Below, piece by piece: positions 45,795-55,185 of a stretch of 64,000 bases of DNA; positions within the stretch are counted from its first letter, which is position 1, and the number at the start of each line of letters is the position of its first letter. The notes below the pieces were generated by a model. The model did no database searches. It had not been told where the DNA came from and was given only the letters and a program-made list of their open reading frames with translations. The position numbers were made by a program, and so were the translations under genes. The stretch is from Rheinheimera mangrovi (GTDB lineage Bacteria; Pseudomonadota; Gammaproteobacteria; Enterobacterales; Alteromonadaceae), in NCBI RefSeq assembly GCF_003990335.1, contig NZ_CP034683.1, forward strand, positions 4,075,501 through 4,139,500, in the 5' to 3' direction.

Positions 45795-48008
45795 TTATTT
45801 TTCTGTATGGGTATAAACCCCATCCCAATCGGTGCCTGGTGGTTGCTGACGGTAATAATGAATTCGCTCTAAATACAAACTATACAACTTGTGATTGGAC
45901 TGTTGCTGCAGTTCAACCCAGAGTGCTTCAGCATCAGACCAGTTTTGCTGGAAATAAAGCACCAGCGCCTGCTCATGCCTTAGCAATAAAGTAGCAAGCT
46001 CAGGGTCAGTCAACAAGTCGGGATCCACAGGTTCATAAATAATCACAGCTTCAGTTTTCCCTTTCACTTTGACTTTATCTACGCTACGAAAGGTTAAGGA
46101 CTGGCATTGCTGCACTGTTCCCTGACTGACCAAAAACCGAACGCCATAATATTTGGTCAGACTTTCCAGCCGCGAACCTAAATTCACCGCATCCCCCAAC
46201 ACTGTATAAGCTCTGCGGTATTGTGATCCCATATCACCTACATTCATCTCACCTGTGTTTACGCCAACACCAATATCAATGGCTGGCAGACCATCAGCGA
46301 CAAAGCTTTTACTGAGTTCGTCTGTTATTTTTAACATCGAAAAACCTGCTTTCACGGCCAGCTCTGCATGAGCTTTTACATCCAGCGGCGCATTCCAGAA
46401 TGCCATCACCATATCACCGACATATTTATCTATGGTGCCCTGATGTTCAAAAATAGTTTTAGTGATGGGTGAGAAATAGCGGTTTAATAGCGTTTTCAGT
46501 TCAGTGGCCGTCAACTTTTCCGATAAGGTCGTAAAACCCCGGATATCAGAAAATAACACCGACATTTCTTTTCGTTTTCCATCCAGGCTGACACTTTCAG
46601 GGTGATTCAGCATTTCGTCGATATGAGCAGGAGGCACATACTGGTCAAAAATAGATTTAATCCGCGCTTTTTGCCGTGAAGCGCCAAAAAAACCATAAAT
46701 TAAATTCAACAACGTCAGACCGAAAATTAACAACAGACTGGAGGTCAGCGGTAAATCCAGCTTTAACACTTGCCAGCAATACAAGTTACCTGCCAGCGTG
46801 AGCAACAACAGTCCGCCCCCGGTTAAGGCTAAGCTGACAGGGCCCAAAGCCGGAAACAACAGACTCATCACCATGCCCAGCACCACTAAAAATAAAAACA
46901 CCAGAGCTTCTGCCCAGTCCGGGTGGGAATGAATAAGTTCTGGATAAATTAAACCTTCAAACACATTGGCATGCACTTCGACCCCTGGGTATTGAACTCC
47001 TACCGGGGTCGAACGCAAGTCCGCATGGCCCACAGCAGAGGTGCCAACAAAAACTACTGCGTCTTTTAGCAAGGTTTTATCAACTGCACCATGCAACACA
47101 TCAACAGCAGAAATATAAGGGAAACTGCGGGCCGGTCCGCGATACGGGATAAGCACTCTGCCATATAAATCTGTATTGATCCGGGTGTTACCTACAGTGA
47201 CACCCACAATAGTATTAATCTGTTCCAAAGGAGCGGTTTCTACTGGAAGTTCACTCGCCAGTGCATATAAACGCGCGGCTTCCAGTGCCAGCGAAGGATA
47301 GACTTTATCCTGATAGCGGATCAGTAAGGCCGCCTGACGGATAAACCCATCCGGATCCGGAGATGAGTTAATAAAACCCGTACCTGCACTTTGTTGTTGC
47401 AATACCGGGGTATTAGCAACATAACCTTCGAAATGACTGACCGAACTTTGACTGGCCTGAGAGTCCATCAACACATAAGTTTCGGGCAGTTGCCCTACAG
47501 CAAGCTGCTCTTGCTGAAATAAAAAACCCAGTACTACATCTTTATTTTCCAGGCTTTCAGCAAAATGCTGATCCGCATCTAAGGCAGGTACCAGTTGTTG
47601 TAATTCTTTGGTCATTTCAGCCGACAACAGCTGCTGATTGGACAGCTGTAAAACTTGTTGCACCGGATTACGTTCAGGCTCGGAAAAAATCACATCAAAA
47701 GCCACCACTGAAGCCCCAGCTGCAGTTAACTGTTCCAGCATTTGCGCAACCAACTGTCGACTCCAGGGCCAACGCCCGACCTGCTGCAAACTTTTTTCGT
47801 CTATATCCACAATGACAACTGGCAGATCGGTTGCGGCTCTGAAAGGCAGCGTCAGCTTTAATCTACTGTCATACAATAAGCCATCCAAGCGCTTTAACGC
47901 TGATTGTTCTGAATACACGGCGCCTAACTGAGCCAACACCAGCACCAGGCTAAACAACAGGCTACAGAGCAGTATCCATTGATGACGACGCCAATACTTC
48001 AGCACCAC
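45795..48008 (-). CDS. CHASE2-domain class III adenylate cyclase
   Basis: A 737-residue inner-membrane receptor cyclase from a GTG start. Helix 1 lies near 12-30, a CHASE2 sensor in the periplasm covers about 35-350 (LPVVIVDIDEKSLQQVGRWPWSR), and three helices span about 355-440. The class III catalytic domain (about 480-650) has metal-binding FSDIRGF and GDMVMAFWNAP; IDKYVGD gives the Lys and TVLGDAVNLGSRLE the Asp that select ATP over GTP. It thus should make cAMP. A short helical tail follows. The start overlaps the MBL gene by 10 bp. CHASE2 ligands are unknown in general. Confidence 0.92.
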   Translation of the reverse strand: MVLKYWRRHQWILLCSLLFSLVLVLAQLGAVYSEQSALKRLDGLLYDSRLKLTLPFRAATDLPVVIVDIDEKSLQQVGRWPWSRQLVAQMLEQLTAAGASVVAFDVIFSEPERNPVQQVLQLSNQQLLSAEMTKELQQLVPALDADQHFAESLENKDVVLGFLFQQEQLAVGQLPETYVLMDSQASQSSVSHFEGYVANTPVLQQQSAGTGFINSSPDPDGFIRQAALLIRYQDKVYPSLALEAARLYALASELPVETAPLEQINTIVGVTVGNTRINTDLYGRVLIPYRGPARSFPYISAVDVLHGAVDKTLLKDAVVFVGTSAVGHADLRSTPVGVQYPGVEVHANVFEGLIYPELIHSHPDWAEALVFLFLVVLGMVMSLLFPALGPVSLALTGGGLLLLTLAGNLYCWQVLKLDLPLTSSLLLIFGLTLLNLIYGFFGASRQKARIKSIFDQYVPPAHIDEMLNHPESVSLDGKRKEMSVLFSDIRGFTTLSEKLTATELKTLLNRYFSPITKTIFEHQGTIDKYVGDMVMAFWNAPLDVKAHAELAVKAGFSMLKITDELSKSFVADGLPAIDIGVGVNTGEMNVGDMGSQYRRAYTVLGDAVNLGSRLESLTKYYGVRFLVSQGTVQQCQSLTFRSVDKVKVKGKTEAVIIYEPVDPDLLTDPELATLLLRHEQALVLYFQQNWSDAEALWVELQQQSNHKLYSLYLERIHYYRQQPPGTDWDGVYTHTEK

Positions 48009-48814
48009 AGCTCCATTCCTTCCCGAGCCATCAGAACTTCAGGTTGCTGACCACTGAACTGCAGCGCTAGCTGGTCCAGCTGCTGATCGCTTCGATCTGG
48101 ATCATGGCTGAAAATGACCAGTTTTTTTACCTGAGCTTCTTTGGCTAATACCACAGCCTGACTGACTAACGAATGACCCCAGCCCAACTTAGTGGGCATA
48201 TCTGCTTCCAAATACTGGCCATCGTGGATCAATACATCCACTCCTTCGACAAACTCCAGCCACTGCCCCCTTGATGTCAACTCCTGTTCTGGCGGAAAAA
48301 GTTCATTATCTGTGACATAAGCAAGGGTCTGTCCATCCGCAGTAATGCGGTAGGCACTGCCAGAACCCGGATGATTGAGCCGGCAACGCTGGATTTGAAA
48401 GTCTCCCAGTTGCCATTGATCCTCTATTACAGGAGTAATACGAATAGTGGCAGCCAGTTGCTCTGGTGCAACAGGAAAAAACTCACCACTCATTTGCTGT
48501 AAAATCGCTTGGTGTTGTCCATTCAGAGTGTTGCCGGGAATAATACGAATAGATCGCTCCGCCTGATAAGCAGGGGCAAAAAATGGAAAGCCCTGAATAT
48601 GATCCCAATGGTTATGGCTAAGCAATAACACCAGGTCTGCAGTATCCGCCAATAATTCCTGCCCTAATAACCGGATCCCCGTACCTGAATCCAAAATCAA
48701 TCTTTGACCATTTTGACTGGTTAGCAACACACAAGGCGTATTGCCGCCATAACGCTGTGTATCGACGCCGGGTGTCGGAATGGAGCCACGCACGCCATAA
48801 AATTTAATCTGCAT
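47999..48814 (-). CDS. Metallo-beta-lactamase-fold hydrolase
   Basis: A 271-residue MBL-fold protein without a signal peptide. Metal ligands are in SHNHWDHIQGF, with VRGSIPTPG at the N-terminus, LILDSGTGIRLLG, HPGSGSAYRI, and later DVLIHDGQY and IFSHDPDRSD. The HxHxDH form and the N-terminal 'GVRGS' resemble cyclic-nucleotide or phosphodiesterase-like MBL proteins (PhnP/PDE type). Placed between a giant lipoprotein and an adenylate cyclase, it may hydrolyse cAMP, but that is inference. The gene overlaps the cyclase by 10 bp. Confidence 0.87.
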   Translation of the reverse strand: MQIKFYGVRGSIPTPGVDTQRYGGNTPCVLLTSQNGQRLILDSGTGIRLLGQELLADTADLVLLLSHNHWDHIQGFPFFAPAYQAERSIRIIPGNTLNGQHQAILQQMSGEFFPVAPEQLAATIRITPVIEDQWQLGDFQIQRCRLNHPGSGSAYRITADGQTLAYVTDNELFPPEQELTSRGQWLEFVEGVDVLIHDGQYLEADMPTKLGWGHSLVSQAVVLAKEAQVKKLVIFSHDPDRSDQQLDQLALQFSGQQPEVLMAREGMELWC

Positions 48815-48823
48815 AATGACTCA

Positions 48824-51800
48824 CTAATCAGAATTATTCTGAAACTCATAGAATTGATACTGCCGCAGTGTTGCGCTATACCCACTTGAGTCATAGTTAC
48901 TCCATCCCAGCGTGACCTTACTGCTGGTCAACTCCATAAACAAATCGTAGGAGATGGTAATATCACTAAATAGATAAGCCCCATAGGTCGCAGAGTTTGC
49001 TTCAAAAGCCGGATCCCAACGGCCTACATCAGCGCCACTGCCATCCAGCAACACTCGCCCAACCCAGGCAAATGCACCTGAAGTGCCAGCCAACAGCAAC
49101 CGGCCAGAAGCATCTACATGGAGCTGATTAATCTTCAGATGAGCAGGTATCGAATTGCTGAAACTGTTATACAGTCTGGGACTACCGTAGTTAAATGAAG
49201 TATCAATTCCCCCATTTTGCTGCAAACGATACAAATAATGCTGGTCAACACCTTCGGAATAGCTCGCCAGAGCTACCACCAGATTACGCCCGGCATCAAA
49301 ATCCAGCAAATTAAGGTACTCGAATTGTGAGGTCGGGTTGTTAGAGTTATCGATCAGATTGATCAGACTATAGCCTTGGCCAGACTGACCAAAGGTATCA
49401 GAAGGACTGTTGCTGGTATTCATCAGCACACCAGTATCACTAAAGCGTGCAATATAGAGTTGAGGATCAGTACTCAGCTTGTACTGTCCTGCGATCACCA
49501 GACTGCCATCCACAGGATCCAGTTTCATCTGACTCAGCTCCTCTACAACCACTGCATTGGGATCGATTTCGCTGAAGACTGTATAACCCGGCAGCGAGCT
49601 GCCAAAATTGCCGGTATCTATGCTGCCATCCGTATTAAGCTGCAACAGCACTACATCTGTACTGTAATTGGCGTAGCTATGGTATTCGGCGCCCACCAGC
49701 AAGCGGCCATCAGCTCTGATTTGCAGTTGCCTTGCCACCGACTCGTCGTAATTGCCCGCAGCTGCCGGAGCTAAAGCAAGAACTCCGTTGGCAAAACCTG
49801 AGTCCAGAGATCCATCCTGATTGAGCCGTACTACATAACCCACCTGATCACCATTAGTCTCCATACCATAACCAGCAACATAGGCCTGATTCGAACTCGC
49901 CTCCTTTATGGTACTAATGCTCATGCTCTCGAGTTGATCAGTTGCGAGCAGCACCAGACCATGATTACCAAAACTCTGATCTAAAGCACCACTGGCTGTT
50001 AGTCTGCCGACAAAAAACTGCTGATAACCGCCATTGAGATAAGAATAACTACGTCCATAAAACAGAGTTTTATTAACCTGACTCCCCAGCAGCAATCTTT
50101 GACTGCCAAGCAAAATGTCGTCACTAAACCCTGCATTAAACCAACGTTGTCCATCAGCAGAAAATGCTGTGTCCGCAGCCAAAGTATTGTGCTGATATTT
50201 GCCGATCCAGTTAAAGTCGACACTGCCAGCAGCACCGTAATTTGGATGACTGAAATGATTGAGCAACCACAAGCCTGCATCATCACTTTGCAGATCCACG
50301 GCTTTTAATTGTCCATCCACAGCAAGAGGCTGATCGGACATAAAGTCCCCTATCAGATTGTATTGGCTGAGCGAGACCATGTCACCGTCGGCCTCCGCTG
50401 TGCTTGTCAGAACATAAAATCCGCTCTGATCTACTGCAAGAGACTGGTAATGCAGTGAATAACCGGCCTTGCCACTGACCTGAATAAATCCGGCAGCATT
50501 GCCAAAACCAGAATTCAGACTACCGTCTGGGTTCAGTTTAAAAAACAATCCGTCGGGACTTGTCAGAGCGGAAGACTCTGTCACGCTGCCCACCACATAC
50601 AACGCATCGTTGTACAACACAGCGTCATAAGCTTTAGAAGAATGTAAAGAAAAATCATATTCCCTGAAACCAGCGCAGTCTGGAGTACAGCCAAAGGTAC
50701 TGCTGTCTAATACAAAAGAAGGTGAAAAGCGGGCTATTACTATACGATTGGCGGACGACTGACCTATGCCATAGTAATTGTGATTGCTGTCCTGACGTAC
50801 CAAATCAAATTGTTTAACAGTGCTAAGCATACTGAGCCAACCGCCCTGATAGCCTGAATCTGCAAATTCAAACAAAAAGGCCTGACTGCCATTTTTCACA
50901 CCAGATACTACATAATGTCCATTATGGTTCAGAAGCAGATCCGTCGCTTGCATATCACCGCTGTCACAGGGAGAGTATTCACAGAGCAGATAGCCTTGTG
51001 AACCAGGGCCAAAACCGTAATCCAGCAGTCCATTTTCATCAAGCTTCATTAAATAAAAACCTGAAGCATTAGTTTCTGTGTAGTTAACTAGCAGTACAAG
51101 CTCATTATTGCTGGTCAATACCCCAGCCACAGCTTGCTCTGTGAAGTTATAGAAGAATGAGTTTCGAAACAAGCCTTTGCTGGCATAACTGGAGTCCACT
51201 GAGCCATCCGGGTTCAGCCGCATCACAAAAACCTGATGCTGGTAAGAATTACTGACCGAGCCAATCACCAGGCTGCGGCCATCACTTAAAGGAATAATTT
51301 GCGCCGGATCGTTGTCTTCGCCACTCAGCATCATTTCCAAAGACAGATGGCTTCCTCCGGCAAAGCTGGTATCAGGAAGAACAGAGGTTTCGTAGCTCTG
51401 AGCCGCAGTGACAATAATAACTACTGTGGCAGTATCAACCAGAGCAGGATCACCATTTTCTGTCACTTGCACGACCAGGCTATAAGAGGCTGTCGTTGCC
51501 GCATCCAGCAAAGACGCATCAGCCACTTGAATAACTCCGCCAGCGCTGATCGCAAAAACTCCTGCTGAATTCCCGGATAAGATTTGATAGCTGTAACTGC
51601 CAGGGTCAGCATCGAATTGAGTCATCGTCAGCACATGCTGCGAATTGACATAATCATCTGAAATAGTGACAGTGGCATCCTGCAAAGAAGGTGGGTCGTT
51701 CACCGGAGTGATATTGAGCTCAACCTGGGCATCAGAAGTTAAGTCGCCCTGAGTTAATCGATAAGTAAAATAATAGGCACCATAGGATTCTGTTGCAGGT

Positions 51801-54800
51801 TGGTAACTAAAAGTGCCGTCTGTATTTAAAACCAGGGAGCCATAAGGAGGGGCCTGCACCAGACTTACGACCACAGGCTGATTTGCATCAAAGATATCAT
51901 TCTGCAGTAATGATTGAGCGCTACTTACAGTCAACAGTGTATCTTCAGCCAAAGTATATGCATCAAAGCTGGCCAGTAGGGCTGGCAGCACCTGAACAAC
52001 ACTAATGGTAACCACAGCACTGCTGGTTCTGATGCCATTACTGGCCTGATAAACAAAAACGTCCTGGCCATAGAAGTTTGCATTAGGCTGATAGCTAAAA
52101 CTGCCATCAGAATTCATATTCAGTTGCCCATATAAGGGGCCTGAGCTCACAGCCAAGGTCGTCAAACTTAGTCCGGATGGATCACTATCGTTGGCCAGTA
52201 CGCCTGTCGCTGCATTGACTTGCAATACAGCGTCCTGATTGACAACGTAGGTGTCAGCATTAATCACCGGAAAAGCCTGCTGCAATTGCAAGCCAATCAA
52301 CGCTGTGCTTGTGCCACCTGCACTGTCAGTAATTTGCACAACTAAGCTACCACTGGCTCCGCCGCGAGCTCTTAACGCTGTTGCATTAGCGACAACAAGC
52401 TGCCCCTGATTTGTGATAGTAAACGCCTGGGTATCATCACCACTGAGAATGCTGAAGCTATAGCTTTGGTTGGCATCGACATCTTGCCAGACCAATTGCC
52501 CGACCACTGCGCCCTGAGCTGCACTTTCTGAAAAGGTCAAGGTTGTTGCGGTTAATACTGGAACATCATTAACTGGAGACACCGTAATAGTCACAGTCGC
52601 CTGAGCTGTTCTGACACCATTACTGGCGCTATAGACAAAGCTGTCCTGACCAAAGAAGTTAGCAACTGGGCTATAGGTAAAAAGACCGTTTGAACTGAAT
52701 TGTAGTGATCCATGAGAGGGTTGAGTAACCAGGCTGGCCGTTAAAGCTGATCCCCTCAGTTCAGTGTCATTGTTTAATACACTGTTTGACGAAACCAGTA
52801 CAACATCCTCAGCCACACTATAGTTATCATTAAGAGCTGTAACCGCTGTACTGAGGACTTTGACTGAAACATTGATCTGGGCCGAAAGACCAGCATTATC
52901 CTGAGCCTTTACAGTCAAGATGACAGTGCTGCCAGCTAACTGCAACAGAGATGCTGGATTTGCAATACTCAGCACACCGGACTGAGTTAAACCAAAAACG
53001 CCCTGAGAATTACCACTCAAAATACTAAAACTAACAATTTGTCCAGGCTCTAAACTCTCAGCTACCAGTTCACCAATGACTTCCCCTTGAGATGCGTTAT
53101 CCCATACCTCTGCGCTAAGTTCAGCTATAACCGGTGGAGTCTGGGATGCAATAATAGTGATCACAACAGTGCCTGTGCTGACTGCGCCAGCAGCGTCTGT
53201 AACCTGAAAAACAAAACTGTCTGTTCCCGTCGCAGAAGGCTTGGGCTGGTAACTAAAGGATCCATTAGCTTGCAGGGTCAGACTGCCTTTTGTCGCGTTC
53301 GAAAAAGGCACTGTTACTATACTCAGACGCTGATCATCGACATCTGAAACATGAGCTAATAAACCGGGAGCTGCAACAGTTAACTGAGTATTTTGATTCA
53401 CCGAATAAGATGATCCCTGAACCACAGGGGCATCATTTTTTGCCATGACAACAAGTTCGACTGTTGCAGAACTAACTAAACCTGCCGGGTCTTTAATTTG
53501 ATAGCTAAAGTTATCCGTACCAAAAAAATCTTGTCGCGGAATATACTGAAAGCTACCATCGGCAGAGAGCAACACCTGTCCGCTTTTAGGAACAGATAGC
53601 AATTCAGTCACCAGACTGATCGCGTCGCCATCTGGGTCTGAGTCATTCGCCAGCACTCCATTAGCCACAGCAACCAGCAATCGCTCATCTTCCGCTAGTT
53701 GATAGCTGTCATTTTTAGCTATTGGAGCTGCATTGGTCATCTCAATGCGCAGATCCACCCGAGCTTGAGCTATAGCCCCTTTACCATCAGACACCTGATA
53801 TACGAAAAAATCATCTCCAGCATAATTAAACACAGGAGTGTAACTGAATGCGCCATCAGGATTTAGCTGCAGAGCACCATGAGAAGGTGCAATAATCGGC
53901 TCAATAGCAACAACCAGGCTGTCACCATCAACATCCAGATCATTAGCCAAAACACCAGGGGCATTAACACTCAGCAAGGTATTTTTGTTAGTACTGTAGC
54001 TATCATTCAGAACTGTCGGCGAATCATTCACTGCCAATACAGTCAGAGAAACCAAGGCCTGAGCAGTCAGGCCCTGACTATCTGTAATTTGGTAGATGAA
54101 ACTATCATTTCCGACAAAATTTGGTGTCGGCTGATAGGTAAAACTGCCATTTTCATTTAGCTCAAGAACTCCGTTATCAGGCGGACGCACAGCCACAGTG
54201 TCAAGCTTAAAGTTACTGCCATCAGGGTGACTGTCATTACTCAGCAAAAAGTCGCTGAAAGGAATATCTTCATTCAGAGTAAATTGATCAGGCACAGCTA
54301 TGGGCTGAGAAAACTCTGGAGTACCGAATGCCTGCACCAGATGCTCTTGCGAAAATAAACTTTCACCTGACGAATCAATACCTGTAATTAACAGAAAGTG
54401 CCTCTTGCTGACATCCAAATTTGTAATGGAAAGCGTAGGTTGCGACAATGCCAAAAATTGCCTTCCTCCGGCTTTGCTCAGAATATTTTCTGGAGTGATT
54501 CCTGGCTGCTCGGCAATGTAAAGGTTATAACGGCGGGCACTGCTATTGGCAATCCAGCTCACTTGAAGTGCAGTCGCGCTAAGAGTGGTATTTACACCGG
54601 TGACAGCTTGAGGCAACCATTCAATATCCCGAGCATCAAACAGAATACGGTTACCAAGCAGATCTTCCAGCCATAGTTCTAACCGCAAAGACCCTGGTGT
54701 TAAGCCAAAATTACGCGGATTCACGCCAGTGACGGTTTGCGAAAATGATGTACCGCAGCTCGCATCACACAACACTAAAGCCTGCTCACTGCCATTAAAG

Positions 54801-55162
54801 CCAACCAGTACTCTGGCTATGCCATCCGGGTCAGCAACGTCCACAGCTATGGTCAGATTACCGCTGATACTTTCACCAGAACGCGGAAACCTATAGTTTG
54901 CAGTACCATTTCCCACCGCCAGATTTTGCACCCTGTCCGCACGTAAAGGCGCTCCGGCAGCTAATGAGTTATAACCGAAAGCTACCATCAACCCCATTTC
55001 AACCGGCGTTCCGCCTGTTGGAGGTGGAGACACAGGTGGGGTGACTGGCGGCTGCTCAACCACAGGGGTGTCTACTGCAGCATCACCACCTGAACCACCA
55101 CAAGCTGCGAGCAGCGCACAAAGTGCTACAGCAAAAATCTCCCGAAGCAAAACTACACGCAT
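48824..55162 (-). CDS. Giant lipoprotein with Ig/cadherin-like and delta-60 repeats
   Basis: About 2,112 residues from the ATG at 55162, chosen because AAAGG lies 9 nt upstream; the ATG at 55171 abuts that site. The signal peptide ends LLAAC, so Cys21 is acylated; a Pro/Thr-rich stalk follows (about 30-55). Then come an FnIII-like region (about 190-285), seven Ig-like 'tandem-95' modules (with NDSDPDGD and FGTDNFSYQ-type motifs) and three cadherin-like modules (SILSGN), to about 1300. The rest carries at least eight delta-60 repeats such as RLNPDGSVD and KLNPDGSLNSGFG, a probable beta-propeller. Asp-rich turns suggest calcium binding. It is probably surface-exposed or in the outer membrane and may bind partners or matrix. 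FecR and barrel genes lie just upstream. Confidence 0.9.
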   Translation of the reverse strand: MRVVLLREIFAVALCALLAACGGSGGDAAVDTPVVEQPPVTPPVSPPPTGGTPVEMGLMVAFGYNSLAAGAPLRADRVQNLAVGNGTANYRFPRSGESISGNLTIAVDVADPDGIARVLVGFNGSEQALVLCDASCGTSFSQTVTGVNPRNFGLTPGSLRLELWLEDLLGNRILFDARDIEWLPQAVTGVNTTLSATALQVSWIANSSARRYNLYIAEQPGITPENILSKAGGRQFLALSQPTLSITNLDVSKRHFLLITGIDSSGESLFSQEHLVQAFGTPEFSQPIAVPDQFTLNEDIPFSDFLLSNDSHPDGSNFKLDTVAVRPPDNGVLELNENGSFTYQPTPNFVGNDSFIYQITDSQGLTAQALVSLTVLAVNDSPTVLNDSYSTNKNTLLSVNAPGVLANDLDVDGDSLVVAIEPIIAPSHGALQLNPDGAFSYTPVFNYAGDDFFVYQVSDGKGAIAQARVDLRIEMTNAAPIAKNDSYQLAEDERLLVAVANGVLANDSDPDGDAISLVTELLSVPKSGQVLLSADGSFQYIPRQDFFGTDNFSYQIKDPAGLVSSATVELVVMAKNDAPVVQGSSYSVNQNTQLTVAAPGLLAHVSDVDDQRLSIVTVPFSNATKGSLTLQANGSFSYQPKPSATGTDSFVFQVTDAAGAVSTGTVVITIIASQTPPVIAELSAEVWDNASQGEVIGELVAESLEPGQIVSFSILSGNSQGVFGLTQSGVLSIANPASLLQLAGSTVILTVKAQDNAGLSAQINVSVKVLSTAVTALNDNYSVAEDVVLVSSNSVLNNDTELRGSALTASLVTQPSHGSLQFSSNGLFTYSPVANFFGQDSFVYSASNGVRTAQATVTITVSPVNDVPVLTATTLTFSESAAQGAVVGQLVWQDVDANQSYSFSILSGDDTQAFTITNQGQLVVANATALRARGGASGSLVVQITDSAGGTSTALIGLQLQQAFPVINADTYVVNQDAVLQVNAATGVLANDSDPSGLSLTTLAVSSGPLYGQLNMNSDGSFSYQPNANFYGQDVFVYQASNGIRTSSAVVTISVVQVLPALLASFDAYTLAEDTLLTVSSAQSLLQNDIFDANQPVVVSLVQAPPYGSLVLNTDGTFSYQPATESYGAYYFTYRLTQGDLTSDAQVELNITPVNDPPSLQDATVTISDDYVNSQHVLTMTQFDADPGSYSYQILSGNSAGVFAISAGGVIQVADASLLDAATTASYSLVVQVTENGDPALVDTATVVIIVTAAQSYETSVLPDTSFAGGSHLSLEMMLSGEDNDPAQIIPLSDGRSLVIGSVSNSYQHQVFVMRLNPDGSVDSSYASKGLFRNSFFYNFTEQAVAGVLTSNNELVLLVNYTETNASGFYLMKLDENGLLDYGFGPGSQGYLLCEYSPCDSGDMQATDLLLNHNGHYVVSGVKNGSQAFLFEFADSGYQGGWLSMLSTVKQFDLVRQDSNHNYYGIGQSSANRIVIARFSPSFVLDSSTFGCTPDCAGFREYDFSLHSSKAYDAVLYNDALYVVGSVTESSALTSPDGLFFKLNPDGSLNSGFGNAAGFIQVSGKAGYSLHYQSLAVDQSGFYVLTSTAEADGDMVSLSQYNLIGDFMSDQPLAVDGQLKAVDLQSDDAGLWLLNHFSHPNYGAAGSVDFNWIGKYQHNTLAADTAFSADGQRWFNAGFSDDILLGSQRLLLGSQVNKTLFYGRSYSYLNGGYQQFFVGRLTASGALDQSFGNHGLVLLATDQLESMSISTIKEASSNQAYVAGYGMETNGDQVGYVVRLNQDGSLDSGFANGVLALAPAAAGNYDESVARQLQIRADGRLLVGAEYHSYANYSTDVVLLQLNTDGSIDTGNFGSSLPGYTVFSEIDPNAVVVEELSQMKLDPVDGSLVIAGQYKLSTDPQLYIARFSDTGVLMNTSNSPSDTFGQSGQGYSLINLIDNSNNPTSQFEYLNLLDFDAGRNLVVALASYSEGVDQHYLYRLQQNGGIDTSFNYGSPRLYNSFSNSIPAHLKINQLHVDASGRLLLAGTSGAFAWVGRVLLDGSGADVGRWDPAFEANSATYGAYLFSDITISYDLFMELTSSKVTLGWSNYDSSGYSATLRQYQFYEFQNNSD

Positions 55163-55185
55163 AGCATTCATCCTTTATGGCCGCG

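Noticed and set aside
49376..54676. Antisense frames of 70-130 codons opposite the giant lipoprotein
   Set aside because: They mirror the repeated coding frame, lack ribosome sites and have no recognisable domains.
48824..55162. Tandem DNA repeats or a CRISPR array in the giant gene
   Set aside because: The repeats are protein-level modules with diverged DNA, not regular short repeats with spacers. No CRISPR array or cas gene is seen in the window.
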